A stretch of 64,000 nt of DNA from Bemisia tabaci (Eukaryota; Arthropoda; Insecta; Hemiptera; Aleyrodidae). The number at the start of each line of letters is the position of its first letter. Position 1 is the first letter of the stretch. The stretch spans positions 18,401,131-18,465,130 of the forward strand of contig NC_092795.1 of the NCBI RefSeq assembly GCF_918797505.1, in the 5' to 3' direction. This document shows positions 21,834 to 31,958 of the stretch, one piece after another. The notes under the pieces were generated by a model, which did not search any database, was not told the DNA's origin, and saw only the letters and a list, made by a program, of their open reading frames with translations. The position numbers and the translations under genes were made by a program.

Positions 21834-22075
21834 AAAGGAAAAACACCGTATGAACCATCGTACGTTGCCAAATTTCTTCCGGTAAAATGAGTATTTATGA
21901 GGAGGATTACAAGTATTTTTAGATAATTTCGGTCCGAAACACGCGAATCAAATTCTATGAAAAATTCGAGGATAAATATTCACAGATTTCCCTGAAATTC
22001 ATATATTATCAAAAAGAAATCGGCAACGTCTGAAGACTCATAAGGCGCTCCTCCATTGCAGCATATTAGTCAACG
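21826..22075. mobile_element. MITE family G, copy 2, sharing an end with copy 1
   Basis: Begins with GCAGAATACTGCTGCAAAGG + AAAAACACCGTATGAACC and GTTGCCAAATTTCTTCCGG. A degraded inverted end follows at about 22025-22070 (GGCAACGTCTGAAGACTCAT, GGCGCTCCTCC). The left end overlaps the right end of copy 1, forming a G-G tandem. Confidence 0.6.
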
Positions 22076-22283
22076 GCAGAATATTGGTTACGCGTTATCA
22101 CAATTTTTTTAGGAGGGGCAGGGAAACCCATGAACCCTCAGGTAGGAGGACAGGGGTGGGTAGATCTCCTGTAGGAACCCTCTCTAAGCCCACGCCTATC
22201 TTACAATGAAAACTCTTAAACCTAACAACAGAGAACACAGATTCACTCAGAAAACTTCAATGAAAAGTGCAAGAAGATTCCAC
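22076..22283. other. No supported gene
   Basis: Short spacer left of the foldback element, ending in AAGATTCCAC immediately before the element. Confidence 0.5.
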
Positions 22284-24532
22284 AAAAGGGTATCCCGGGA
22301 TAAGCATGTCAAAATGCCCTTGTGAACGGATTTTTATTTTAACCATTTTAAGTCATCAAGGGTGTCCTAAAACTTAGGTTTTGGGGAATTTTAGCCCCCC
22401 AACCCCCTCCACCCCCCCTCAGACCCCCAAAAACCGCTTTTTGGGGCTATTTTTGACTATGCTAACGTCTTTTCCTCATAACTTTCGTAATTTTCGTTAG
22501 AATTGAACCAAAATTTGTCAGAATCTACATCAATTAGCTTAGTTTTTGTAGAAACAAATTCATCATCATCGGATAATATTTTAGCTACTAAAAAAATTCG
22601 TAAATTTTTTTAAAAAAATCATTTTTTTCCTTTTTTCGCGCTAGGTGACGTATGGAAACGAGTACACAAACAAAAATTGCCTCTTTTCTTAAGTTATACA
22701 TCCAATAAGATACAGAAAAAATTTCGTGTTGATCGGAGTGGTGCGCCATACTTAAAAACGCAATTTTCTAACCTCAAAACGGCCAAAATGCCACCATAGC
22801 CTCCTTTGATGACTAGGCGTGGAGAAATATGTAGAGAGAAACATCCGGTTTTATTGTCTCACCTCTTAAGTGATCCACTTAAGTACCTTGAGCCAAAATT
22901 TCGAGTTGATCAGAGTGGTGCGCAACACCCAAGCACGCAATTTTCTAACCTCCAAACGGTCAAATTGCCCATTTCGGCACCAATTATCACTCCGTGTCGA
23001 AAAATAAGAAGAGGGACATCCGGTTTTATCATCTCACCTCTTAAGTGATCCACTTAAGTACCTTGAGCCAAAATTTCGAGTTGATCGGAGTGGTGCGCAA
23101 CACCCAAACACGCAATTTTCTAACCTCAAAACGGCCAAATTGCTCATTTCGGGTGATTTCGGCACCCATTATTACTCCGAGTCAAAAAATAAGAAGAGGG
23201 ATATCCGATATTATTGTACTTCCTCATAAATTAGACACATAAGTACATTTAGTCGAAATTTCGTGTCGATCAGAGTGGTGCGCAACACCCAAGCACGCAA
23301 TTTTCTAACCTCAAAACGGCCAAATTGCCCATTTCGGCTGAATTCGGAACCCATTATCACTCCGTGTCAAAAAATAAGAAGAGGGACATCCGGTTTTATC
23401 ATCTCACCTCTTAAGTGATCCACTTAGGTACCTTGAGTCAAAATTTCGAGTTGATCAGAGTGGTGCGCAACACCCAAACACGCAATTTTCTAACCTCAAA
23501 ACGTCCTAATTGCCCATTTCGGCTGAATTCGGAAACCATTATCACTCCGTGTCAAAAAATAAGAAGAGGGACATCCGATATTATAGTCCTACCTCATAAA
23601 TTAGACACTTAAGTACATTTAGTCGAAATTTCATGTCGATCAGAGTGGTGCGCAACACCCGAACACGCCGTTTTCTTGTTAATTTAGTTACTAGAATTTG
23701 CCAGTACTCAGTGCACTACTACGTATTATTGAAGTTTGGAGGAGGGAACGCTTCTACGTGGGGGATGAGCGAGCCTCCCTACTGTCATATAATTCCTGGT
23801 AGTTCAGAGGTTTCGCTGAGTGATCGGGTCTGCTACGCTGTAGGGTGCCAAAATGAACTTTGAAATGTGCATCATGCACTTTTCAAGCGGGCTCGTCGCT
23901 GACATACAGTGATAATGAATGCCAAAATGAGAATTTTGGGAGATTTCAGGTTAGAATACGGCGTGCTTCGGTGTCGCGCACCACTCTGATCGACTCGAAA
24001 TTTCGACTCAAGGTACCTATGTGATCACTTTAAGAGGTGAGACTGATAAAACCGGATGTCCCTCTTCTTATTTTTTGACACGGAGTGATAATGGGTTCCG
24101 AATTCAGCCGAAATGGGCAATTTGGCCGTTTTGAGGTTAGAAAATTGCGTGCTTGGGTGTTGCGCACCACTCTGATCGACACGAAATTTCGACTAAATGT
24201 ACTTATGTGTCTAATTTATGAGGAAGTACAATAATATCGGATATCCCTCTTCTTATTTTTTGACTCGGAGTAATAATGGGTGCCGAAATCACCCGAAATG
24301 AGCAATTTGGCCGTTTTGAGGTTAGAAAATTGCGTGTTTGGGTGTTGCGCACCACTCCGATCAACTCGAAATTTTGGCTCAAGGTACTTAAGTGGATCAC
24401 TTAAGAGGTGAGATGATAAAACCGGATGTCCCTCTTCTTATTTTTCGACACGGAGTGATAATTGGTGCCGAAATGGGCAATTTGACCGTTTGGAGGTTAG
24501 AAAATTGCGTGCTTGGGTGTTGCGCACCACTC
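22284..24532. mobile_element. Foldback element FB-1, right end truncated
   Basis: The left end AAAAGGGTATCCCGGGATAA is followed by about 430 bp of unique arm, then 175-185 bp direct subrepeats, each with GATC(A/G)GAGTGGTGCGC, ACGCAATTTTCTAACCTC and AGAAGAGGGA(C/T)ATCCG. A core of about 250 bp (about 23670-23930) follows, then the same subrepeats in inverted orientation up to GCGCACCACTC at 24532. The outer right arm (unique part plus terminal GGGATACCCTTT) is missing. The first 1.65 kb differs from FB-2 (53686-55336) at only a few bases by eye. The architecture matches Drosophila FB-type elements. Short frames of about 65-80 codons are subrepeat artefacts; there is no transposase. Confidence 0.9.
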
Positions 24533-24670
24533 ATAAATTCAGGACGAAAATTATCTTTGTAAATTCAATTTTTTCCATAAGTTCAGTAATTGTGTCGCAA
24601 GGAATGTAAGTTGCACAATCCTAGCAACTTTGGAATGCTCTTGGTTCCGTTTTGCAAAATGCAATTCAAA
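24533..24670. mobile_element. MITE family I, right half
   Basis: GTTGCACAATCCTAGCAACT + TTGGAATGCTCTTGGTTCCG + TTTTGCAAAATGCAATTC corresponds to the right arm of MITE I copy 1 (7053-7112). The left half is absent; the foldback element abuts it instead. Confidence 0.75.
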
Positions 24671-24696
24671 TGAGTTAAGGGCTAATTGACAGTATA

Positions 24697-24953
24697 CACT
24701 GGAAAAAAAAAAAAAAAAAAAAAAAAAACACATTGGATCTAGAGTCCAGACTCTTAAAAACATCGACAGAAAAAATTCTCTTGATTCAATCAGATTTAAG
24801 ATTTAAGCTTAAATCAAGAACCAAGCCTTTTACATATAATTTGAGCGGATTTCCTTTTGATTTAAGCTTCAATCTGATTGAATCAAGAGTCCTTTTTCTT
24901 ATCAATGTTTTTAAGAGTCTAGACTCTAGATCCAATGTGTTTTTTTCGCAGTG
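24697..24953. mobile_element. MITE family A, copy 5
   Basis: CACTGG followed by an A-run of about 28, then CACATTGGATCTAGAGTC. The right end is CCAATGTG + T-run + CGCAGTG. Flanked by TATA on both sides (24693-24696 and 24954-24957), consistent with a TA-type target duplication. A small internal duplication TTTAAGATTTAAGC lies near 24795. Confidence 0.92.
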
Positions 24954-25014
24954 TATACTGTGTTCGAGGACTCATCTACAAATGCACATATTCCGTTTTG
25001 AAAAAAACCAACTC

Positions 25015-25530
25015 GTCTGTATATTCACGTCCCGGGCGCCGCGCGCCGCGTCGCGTACTCGCGCCCGCGTCGCCGTTGCTGTTGTTTCTGTTGCCGGTGT
25101 GCAGTACCGCCCATTACATCGCTCCTCAGACACAAGACCGTATCTCAATTTCAACGTGAGCCCCGCTGTCCATATAACTCCACGCTCTCCAGGGCTCAAG
25201 TGAAAATCGAGATATGCCGTTACGTCAGAGGAGCGACGATTAGTCCGGGCGCTCCCGCTCCCGTCCTAACCTGTAATCACGAGCTTTTTTATCTACCAAT
25301 CAAAACGAAGCTTCCTCCGAAGAAAAATGGTCGCCGCCGACACGATCGCTCGCCTTCGCCGCGTCCGTCGTCCCCGCGACCGTATCGTGCCGGCCCCCCT
25401 CCGGCCCCCCGCTGCCCCCCGCCCGGTTGTATTTATTGGAGCCAATTAGGCCACTTTGCGTGTCCAACTTCCACGCTGCGCTGTCCAAGGAATGTCTCGC
25501 GCACATACCTGTCCGGCACCCTCGCTAACT
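25015..25530. other. CpG-rich island 5
   Basis: About 500 bp, strongly CpG-rich: GGGCGCCGCGCGCCGCGTCG at 25033, CGCCGCGTCCGTCGTCCCCG, and a C-rich stretch at 25390-25425, then TTTATTGGAGCCAATTAGGC. Open frames on both strands lack domains. The island is bounded by two family A MITEs (copies 5 and 6). A promoter or enhancer function is conceivable but unproven. Confidence 0.55.
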
Positions 25531-25686
25531 AGCCGTCTCGAAAAGGCCGTTCGCTGGCGCAGATGATCGTTTCTATTGTTTACGTTGTTGGAATCATCGA
25601 AAATCGATGTGTTGAATATTGCAAGAGTGACGTTGCCGCTAAAATAGCCAAGCGATAAGCAACCTCTCATGGTTGTTACTCTTTTA

Positions 25687-25930
25687 CACTGGGAAAAAAA
25701 AAACACATTGGACCTAGAGTGCAGACTCTTAAAAACATCGACAAGAAAAAATACTCTTGATTCAATCAGATTTAAGCTTAAATCAAGAACCAAGCTTCTT
25801 AATTTGAGCGGATTTCCTTTTGATTTAAGCTTAAATCTGATTGAATCTAGAGTCCTTTTTCTTGTCAATGTTTTCAAGAGTCTGGACTCTAGATCCAATG
25901 TGTTTTTTTTTTCTTCTTTTTTTTCCAGTG
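25687..25930. mobile_element. MITE family A, copy 6
   Basis: CACTGGG + A-run + CACATTGGACCTAGAGTG on the left; right end CCAATGTG + long T/C run + CCAGTG. TA flanks both ends (25685-25686 and 25931-25932). The frames of 150 and 111 codons reading through it on opposite strands are palindrome by-products. Confidence 0.9.
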
Positions 25931-26378
25931 TAATGAAGGTGCGGCTGAAGGAACGACTACATGGACCTATTCATGACTGTTCAAAAGAACAGATCTTGCT
26001 CTAAGAAGGCCTCCCATCGTTGACATGTTGATTTAGGGAAGTTTAAGGTGATCTCTAACGTAGCACCGACAAAGATTTTTACCTGATAAAAATTAAAAAT
26101 ATGATTGAGAAACTTTGTAGATTTTGAGAGTTTTAAGGTAGGATTGTCAAAATCATCAACTTGTTCATATGCCATCGTTATTCTTCGGAACGATCTATTC
26201 ATGAAGTTATTCCGTTGAATCTTACTCCAGTTTGGTCAAGAAAATCCTTTCAAAGACCGTGCTCAGCGTGCAACACTACAAAATTTGACAAGACACTGAA
26301 ATAAAACTTTTCGCAATCATAGGGTGGGCTTTTGCTTACTTAACGTTTCGAAGGAACTTCAGTAAATGGGCCACGCTT
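25931..26378. other. No supported gene
   Basis: AT-rich spacer without recognisable element or frame of interest. Confidence 0.5.
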
Positions 26379-26404
26379 CACGCAAAAAAAAGCGCACGGT
26401 GCCA

Positions 26405-27308
26405 CAGGGCCGGATTTACCTACTTGCCGCCCATGGGCAAATACTAGCCCACGGGCTAGTATTTTGCCGCCTCCTTCTCATTAGTTTTGAAACATCAATG
26501 AAAACCATCAAATGAACGTGCCAGCGGGAGAGGGGTTCATAAGACGTGTTTACTGGTGTTGAACACATTTTTTTGGGAAAGCCCTGTCAACACTACTAGG
26601 AAAAGTTCACGGAACTTTGCGCGAAAGTTAAGTTTCGTAAACCTATCGCTGTGTGGACAAGGCCTTCCATTCATAAGAAATGAACGAAAAAATTATGAAA
26701 GAACAAACATAAATGTGGATTAATGATTTTAACTTCCGCCGCCGCGCCTCGCAGACCGCACTGTGTTTGACGCAATGCGTGAAGTATTCACGCAGTCTTG
26801 TAGGCGCTACGCGTCTCGCGCTGATCGCACTGTTTGCCGCAATGCGCGCGGTATTCATGTATTCTTGTAGGCGCTATCCGTCTCACGCTGTCCGCAATGA
26901 CCGCACTGTGTTTGATGCAATGCGTGTAGTATTCGTGCAGTCTTGTAGGCGCTAATATGTGTTACATGCCGATCGCCGCGCCGAGGGCTGCTCCTTTTCA
27001 TCTCAAGTCCTCGTCATCATTTCTCTCTAGGTAAGCCGCGCCGTTCCAGGCCAAATTGCGTGTTAGGTTTCTCTCTTAACTCGACTAATTAAAGGTGCTG
27101 TCTCTTGTATCACTGAAAGACTACAAAAGTAGAAATTACTGTACTCTCAGAAAATTAGAGATTTTGCCGCCTTTTCTCGTGTGTAATTTTTTTTCTAAAT
27201 CCGAATTTTTTTATACCTACATTTAAAAAAATTGCAAAATTTGCCGCCCCCTATAGATCTGCCGCCATGGGCCGCGGCCCATGTGGCCACCCTCTTATTC
27301 CGGTCTTG
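26405..27308. mobile_element. hAT-like element Q, 904 bp, nested
   Basis: Starts CAGGGCCGGATTTACC and ends AATTCCGGTCTTG on the + strand side of the junction (the last bases are TTCCGGTCTTG). Flanked by CGGTGCCA (26397-26404) and CGGTGTCA (27309-27316), an 8-bp duplication with one mismatch. Subterminal CCGCCCATGGGC and GCCGCCATGGGCC words lie near both ends. It contains a tandem array (26738-26953) and no transposase frame, so it is non-autonomous. Confidence 0.8.
26738..26953. repeat. Three-copy tandem array, about 67-78 bp
   Basis: Units end in CTTGTAGGCGCTA at 26797, 26864 and 26942. Each contains CGCACTGT(G)TTTG and GCAATGCG(T/C)G. The third unit is 11 bp longer through a local duplication of TGACCGCACTG. 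Lies inside element Q. Confidence 0.85.
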
Positions 27309-27563
27309 CGGTGTCACTCCTCCCGCCGTTGTCGTTTTTTAGATGATCTGCTCAGCAATGTTACACGTTTTACGGTAACTATGCTACGCGCATAGGTACC
27401 GGTACCTATGCTACAATATTTCTACACGCACAGGATACACCTATGCGCGTAGCATAGTTACCTTAACGAGTGGCTCGGTAACCTAGACGTCTAACATTGC
27501 CGAGCAGATCATCTGGAAAATGACAACCATGGGAGGAGTGATGCCGTGCGCTTTTTTTGCGTG

Positions 27564-27925
27564 TTGCATTCTTCGCTTTGGTTAGATTCAAATTCTATTT
27601 TAATAAAACACTCCGCGCACTTTCCGCGTTATATTTTGGCAATTTATCTTTTTTAAGGGAGATTACTGATATTCCTGTCGCACATACATAAAAATCGCTT
27701 TACAGCGCTCTTTAGCGCTCTGCGACACTCAGCCGCCAAAGTTTCCTATCTTCCCAAAGCACCTCAGGAAGTTGGCACTACCTCATTCCTGTAAAACTCC
27801 CTGTCGCCACCCTCTCACTGGGCGTACCCTCGTCCCTCATCTCCTCTTTTCCTCTCGTGAGGAACCTAATCAAGCATCTTCTTCGGCAACCTTCCTTCCA
27901 CCATCCTGTCAAGATGATCATACCA
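27564..27925. other. No supported gene
   Basis: Sequence with repeated AGCGCTCT words at about 27700. No element end recognised. Confidence 0.45.
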
Positions 27926-28207
27926 GCGGACTGATTATTGAAATTGATGGACAAAGCTATCGACAAAGAAGACATAGGGAGTATGGAGCGATCCTATTGG
28001 CTCGCTATAGACAAAGGGAGAAAATGATAGACCAACTGTCGGGTCTCTCGTGGGTTGCCATTAGTTAGTCCATTACCTACCTCCTTTGTCCATTAAAACC
28101 ACCCACTTCCACCAACAGGATCTCTCCATATCTCTTTTGTCTCCTCTGTCTATATTTTTGTCTCCTTTGTCTATAGTTTTGTCTATAAATTTCAATAATC
28201 GGTCCGC
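27926..28207. mobile_element. MITE family M, copy 2
   Basis: 282 bp. Left GCGGACTGATTATTGAAATT; right AATTTCAATAATCGGTCCGC. Inner TGGACAAAGCTATCGACAAAG is mirrored by TTTGTCTATAG...TTTGTCTATA. A short local duplication of TTTTGTCTCC(T/-)TTGTCTAT occurs at 28135-28180. Confidence 0.85.
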
Positions 28208-28379
28208 AGACAAGCTGTTTGGTCATGACGTTGAATACGTCTAATAAAATTCCGGTCGTTAGAGTACAAACATTCCTCGACACATTATGGCAACCCGGTA
28301 TCATATTGTAGGAAAACCAGGCGCATAACTCGGGGGTTATCCGTGAATCTTATCTGCGTCTGATAAATGCAAGAGGACT

Positions 28380-28935
28380 GCCCTCCGCTCGAGGTGCGCG
28401 ATCAATCGAACGCGCTGATTAATCGCTCGGCCACGCTTTAGACAGCCTTATCTGAAGTAGTCTATCTACACCACCGTCCGAGCCTCGACACTATTCAACT
28501 CCTATCGGAATCAGAGCTCATGCCGAAACTCAGGCGCTATCGATAGGAGCTACACGCGATCGAATTGCGATCGAGTAATTAATCGAAATGCGATCTATCG
28601 CCCGCAGTTCTCGAGAGGGAGTCGACATAGAGTAAGAAGCCTGTATATGGGTGCTGTCGAGCATGGTGCATGGGTGCAACGCTGCTTCGCCAAGCCAAAA
28701 ACGCGTAAGTGTCAATGTGAACTATATGTGTATCGGAGGTTGTTGCGTGGTGGGGTCGGATGGGTGCATGCCTTGCACTCGCGGTGCGTTGCGGTGACGC
28801 AGGGGGTGGCGCGGCGGGGAGGGGGTGCGCTTGGGCGGATTCGCCGGGGGCTGCGACAAGCAACATCAATTATTAGGAGATCTCCACCGTGCGCAGCACC
28901 CCTTTAACCCCCCGCCCCACCCCTTCATGCGCAGC
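28380..28935. other. CpG-rich island 6 with homeodomain-like and TATCGATA motifs
   Basis: First part (28400-28590): GATTAATCGCTCGG, TATCGATA at 28539-28546, GTAATTAATCGAAATGCGATC and several CGATCG words, a cluster of AT-core homeodomain-type and DRE-type motifs. Second part (28735-28930): GC-rich with GGTGGCGCGGCGGGGAGGG. No credible protein frame. It reads more like a regulatory region than an exon, but this is inference. Confidence 0.45.
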
Positions 28936-30110
28936 ACAGCGCGCGGGCACAGGGGCTTCGCTCGCGACGAAAATCAGAGAGGGGGGATTTGAGTCTAGCG
29001 TAGTGTATCTAGGGATACGGGTTTGATTCCGCAATACGGTACGTTACGAAGTGCGTGGAGGGAAAGGGGGTAGTAGGTAATACGCGTAAGGGCGCTTGTA
29101 AGGGCGGAAATCAGATTGATACTCTATTAAATAATGAGATTTGAAGTATTTTGGTAGTACATTCATTTTTTTCTAACCGCAAGACATTTTTTTGGTGTGA
29201 ACATGTTGTTCATTAAAAGTACTTTACTTCTAGTAGGATTTACCATGCTTTTGCAGAGTATCTGCTAAGGTACGGTAAATGCTACCAGGGCTTAAATTAC
29301 TTTCACCCAAAAGTCGTTTTTGGCCAAAAATCAGATAGACCTTTAGTTATCCGTGTCATATTGTAGTAGTTATGCTCACTATAATAGACAAACATTGATG
29401 TCATTAAGATCGTTCGGTTTAAATTTGGCATCATTTACCATACAAGATTTATCGACAAAACAAGATGAAAATCTTTGAGTAAACAACTAATACTACAGGA
29501 AGGATTCTTTTTGGCCTATCCCGCCAACCGAATGGTAAAAAAGCAAAGACGGCTAGGCAACTATACCGCCTATCTGAAAATTTTGGCGCAAATGAGTTAG
29601 CGACTTTGCCACATTCTACAGGATAAAATACGCAAGCTAATGTATTTAGTCCTTCCAATCCCGCATGAGAGCGCTGCAATATATTTAAAAAAAAAAAGAA
29701 AAAAAAAGGCAAATCTAACTTCAAAATTACAAAATTGGTGAAGTTCTTTCCTCCTCCTGCAAAATCGTGAGTTTGCAGATAGGTGGTATTGTTCCTCACT
29801 CATCGCAATGAAAATAACCTTCGTATTTCTTTCGTGTGAATAGTGAATGTTTCCTCCTCCGAACATTCTGTCAAAGAACACAGTGGTGTTCTTAGTGAAC
29901 AATAAGAGAAGGAGAAGAAAGAAGGGAGGGAAATCTGAAAAGCGCTTGCATTCGGTAACTATTCACGACAAAATTGACTAAAACTGCATGCTAGATCCTT
30001 CAAAAATCATACATTTTCTGGGGTAGACCCCGGACCTCCTTTATGCCCCATCCCCATGTTCTAGGTATCTAGATCCGCATACTGATTCACGTTCGAGAAA
30101 GGTCATTCAC
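28936..30110. other. No supported gene
   Basis: A-rich tract at 29687-29708. Minus-strand frames 29449-29799 and 29597-29902 overlap in different registers. GGTAAATGCTACC and GGATTTACCATGC near 29240-29290 form a weak inverted pair. Confidence 0.45.
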
Positions 30111-30560
30111 GTTCTGACTCTCCTCCCTACTCGCATGCACAAGCGTAGAGCCCACGCCACCGACTGTCACCAAAAAACTCCGATGAACCCCTGAGGCAAA
30201 TCACGAGGAGCCTTCGTTGTGAGCAATTTAATATTTCTCCACGCGAGGAGGCAGCGGCGGCGGCGGCGGGAAACGTAGCTCGTGCGGCGTAGACAGTGCG
30301 GAGGGAGATTGGCTCGGAGTCATCGGAATATGCATATTGATGAGCCGCTGCATATTCTCGATTTCTACGGGCTGGTAAGCTACCTTCCTTCCTATCCGTG
30401 CCATTGCATCGCCCATCGCATCGCTGCGGCTCCTGTCGATATATCATCGCTTGTCACGCGCGCCGAGTAAATAAGGGCGCCGACTTACGGTGGCGCTGCC
30501 CATCAAACCTGTCACTGCTGCCATCTCGCGGGAGGTCAGAGAACTCGAAGAGGGCCCCGG
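30110..30560. other. GC-rich island 7
   Basis: Contains a GCGGCGGCGGCGG run at 30252-30267, a perfect 12-bp palindrome AATATGCATATT at 30327-30338 and a second GCATATTC at 30349. The palindrome resembles a POU-type octamer core. The same stretch may instead be coding on the minus strand (next entry). Confidence 0.45.
30228..30416 (-). CDS. Possible coding exon, proline-rich tail, unrecognised
   Basis: A minus-strand 62-codon frame starting at an ATG (GCGATGGGCGATGC context) and ending TAA. Residues 1-35 have a balanced composition (for example YQPVEIENMQRLINMHIP at 14-31), followed by an S/T/P-rich segment and a proline run PPPPPLPPR at about 50-58. Codon choice is mixed with no biased pattern. 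The frame is also open for seven codons upstream of the ATG to an in-frame stop, with AG acceptor candidates there. It could be a terminal exon of a larger gene or a GC-rich chance frame. I recognise no family. A 106-codon frame in another register overlaps it and is probably a shadow. Confidence 0.27.
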   Translation of the reverse strand: MGDAMARIGRKVAYQPVEIENMQRLINMHIPMTPSQSPSALSTPHELRFPPPPPLPPRVEKY

Positions 30561-30601
30561 CATTTCAGCTCGACAGGACTGAAGTTGGGGGAGAGGGACC
30601 T

Positions 30602-30618
30602 CCCCCCCCCCCCCCCCC
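30602..30618. repeat. Poly-C tract, 17 nt
   Basis: Uninterrupted C run followed by CCCCCCAGAATGTGAAATTT within 40 nt. It recalls the C16 tract at 8496, which is also followed by AGAATGTGAAGG, so both may belong to one dispersed repeat. Confidence 0.95.
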
Positions 30619-30689
30619 AAGAGGTTGAGGTCTCTCCCCCCAGAATGTGAAATTTTGGATTTTTCTCAAATTTTTGAGAGGACTGAATA

Positions 30690-31202
30690 GAGATGTTGCA
30701 TGTGTGAGGAATTTGCGATTTGACTATTGATTCTTGTGTAAAAGTTTGCGTGAAACACGATGGTGCCACTGGTTTTCTCTGAAATCAACTCCCAAGCTCA
30801 AAAAAAGCTCTCAAGTTGAGGCCAAAATGAAGGGGATATCCCACCCTACCCTAAAAGCCCACGTCTACATCAAGACAAACTCTCCATGCAAAGGTAGGGA
30901 GTAAATACATTAGCAGGGTTGCCGTGTTTTCAGTTTTGGAGTCCCCAAATATAGGGGTAGCCCTGTCAATGTATTTGCTCCCTATCTTTACATGGACAGT
31001 TTGCCTTGACGTAGACGTGGACTCTCAGGGTAGCGTGGGATATCTCCTCCATTTTGGCCTCAACTTGAGAGTTTTTTTGAGCTTGGGAGTTAATTTCAGA
31101 GAAAAGCAGTGGCACCATCGCGTTTCTCGCGAACTTTTACATTAGAATTCAAAAAAAAAAAATCAAATCGCAAATTCTTCACACATGCAACATCTCCATT
31201 AA
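30690..31202. mobile_element. Foldback element S, about 0.5 kb
   Basis: Left arm from AGAGATGTTGCATGTGTGAG; right arm ends CACACATGCAACATCTCC. Further matched blocks include ACTCCCAAGCTCAAAAAAA / TTTTTTTGAGCTTGGGAGT, CTCAAGTTGAGGCCAAAATG and GGGGATATCCCACCCTACCC. Arms of about 220 bp surround a loop of about 50 bp at 30905-30955. There is no coding capacity. The target duplication is not determined. Confidence 0.85.
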
Positions 31203-31958
31203 AAAGCACAGAGGGGTGCACCGAGATCATTTTGAACCTTACATTCCTTGAATTTAGTCGAAGGTTCATTGAGCGAAGGCTCGGTTCTATCAACCGATCA
31301 GGTCGGTTTGCACGACCAAGGGTTCATATATATGAACCTAAAAGCGCCTACTGAACACGTATTGGTTCGCAGATCCGAGGTTTTTGCTCCGTGCAGTGCC
31401 GAAATTGGTATTTTAAGATGCTTAACGAAACCTATTGCATTTTGCATTTTTTCGAAACGGTCTTAAATACAGGCAATCCAGTGTGAAGTAGGAAATTTCA
31501 AAAAATGGGCAACTCCAAGTGTGTTTTAAATTCTCCAGGCTACATCTCGGGTCTATACCTTTTGTTTTTTGAGATTCAATCCACAATGATTGGTTGAAAT
31601 TTGTTTTCGATCCATCTAACGCCAAGACCTTGGATTGACAGCAAAACTGGTTGTCAGGTTTCGTATGTGTTACGTGTCAGGTTCAGTTGCACGGCTCATC
31701 TTCAGTGCAGCATCTTCGGGTCAAACTTTCCATAATGTACGACTTCAGAGAGAGTTTTACCAATTTTTCAATTTTGAGTCTTTCGGTAATTCATTTTTTT
31801 TCCGTGGGTGGTTTCGAATTTTTGTTTTTGATGATGAATAATAATCGGAGAAAAAGATTGATCAAAAATAACTAGTCGCAATATCGCGATCTTAGTACAA
31901 GGACCAATTAATTCCAAGAAAACATAGCGACCAGCAACTTACGGACCCCCAGTCAATG
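31203..31958. other. No supported gene
   Basis: Short plus-strand frames only. CCAAGGGTTCATATATATGAACC near 31316 is a local palindrome. Confidence 0.45.

Larger units (their letters stand above)
26379..27563. mobile_element. Palindromic element R, interrupted by a hAT-like insertion
   Basis: Outer ends CACGCAAAAAAAAGCGCACG (26379) and CGTGCGCTTTTTTTGCGTG (27545-27563). After the nested insertion the arm resumes at 27317 with CTCCTCCCGCCGTTGTC and AGATGATCTGCTCAGCAATG, mirrored by CATTGCCGAGCAGATCATCT on the right. The centre holds ACTATGCTACGCGCATAGG and its complement around a GGTACCGGTACC core. Without the insert the element is about 270 bp and almost wholly palindromic. Confidence 0.8.

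Noticed and set aside
22806..23863. Series of 65-80 codon frames in the foldback element
   Set aside because: They repeat with the 185-bp subrepeat and recur inverted in the other arm; the repetition is of DNA, not of selected protein.
24733..26004. Long open frames (up to 156 codons) across family A MITEs
   Set aside because: Similar peptides appear on both strands in every copy because the element is palindromic; none has domain or codon evidence.
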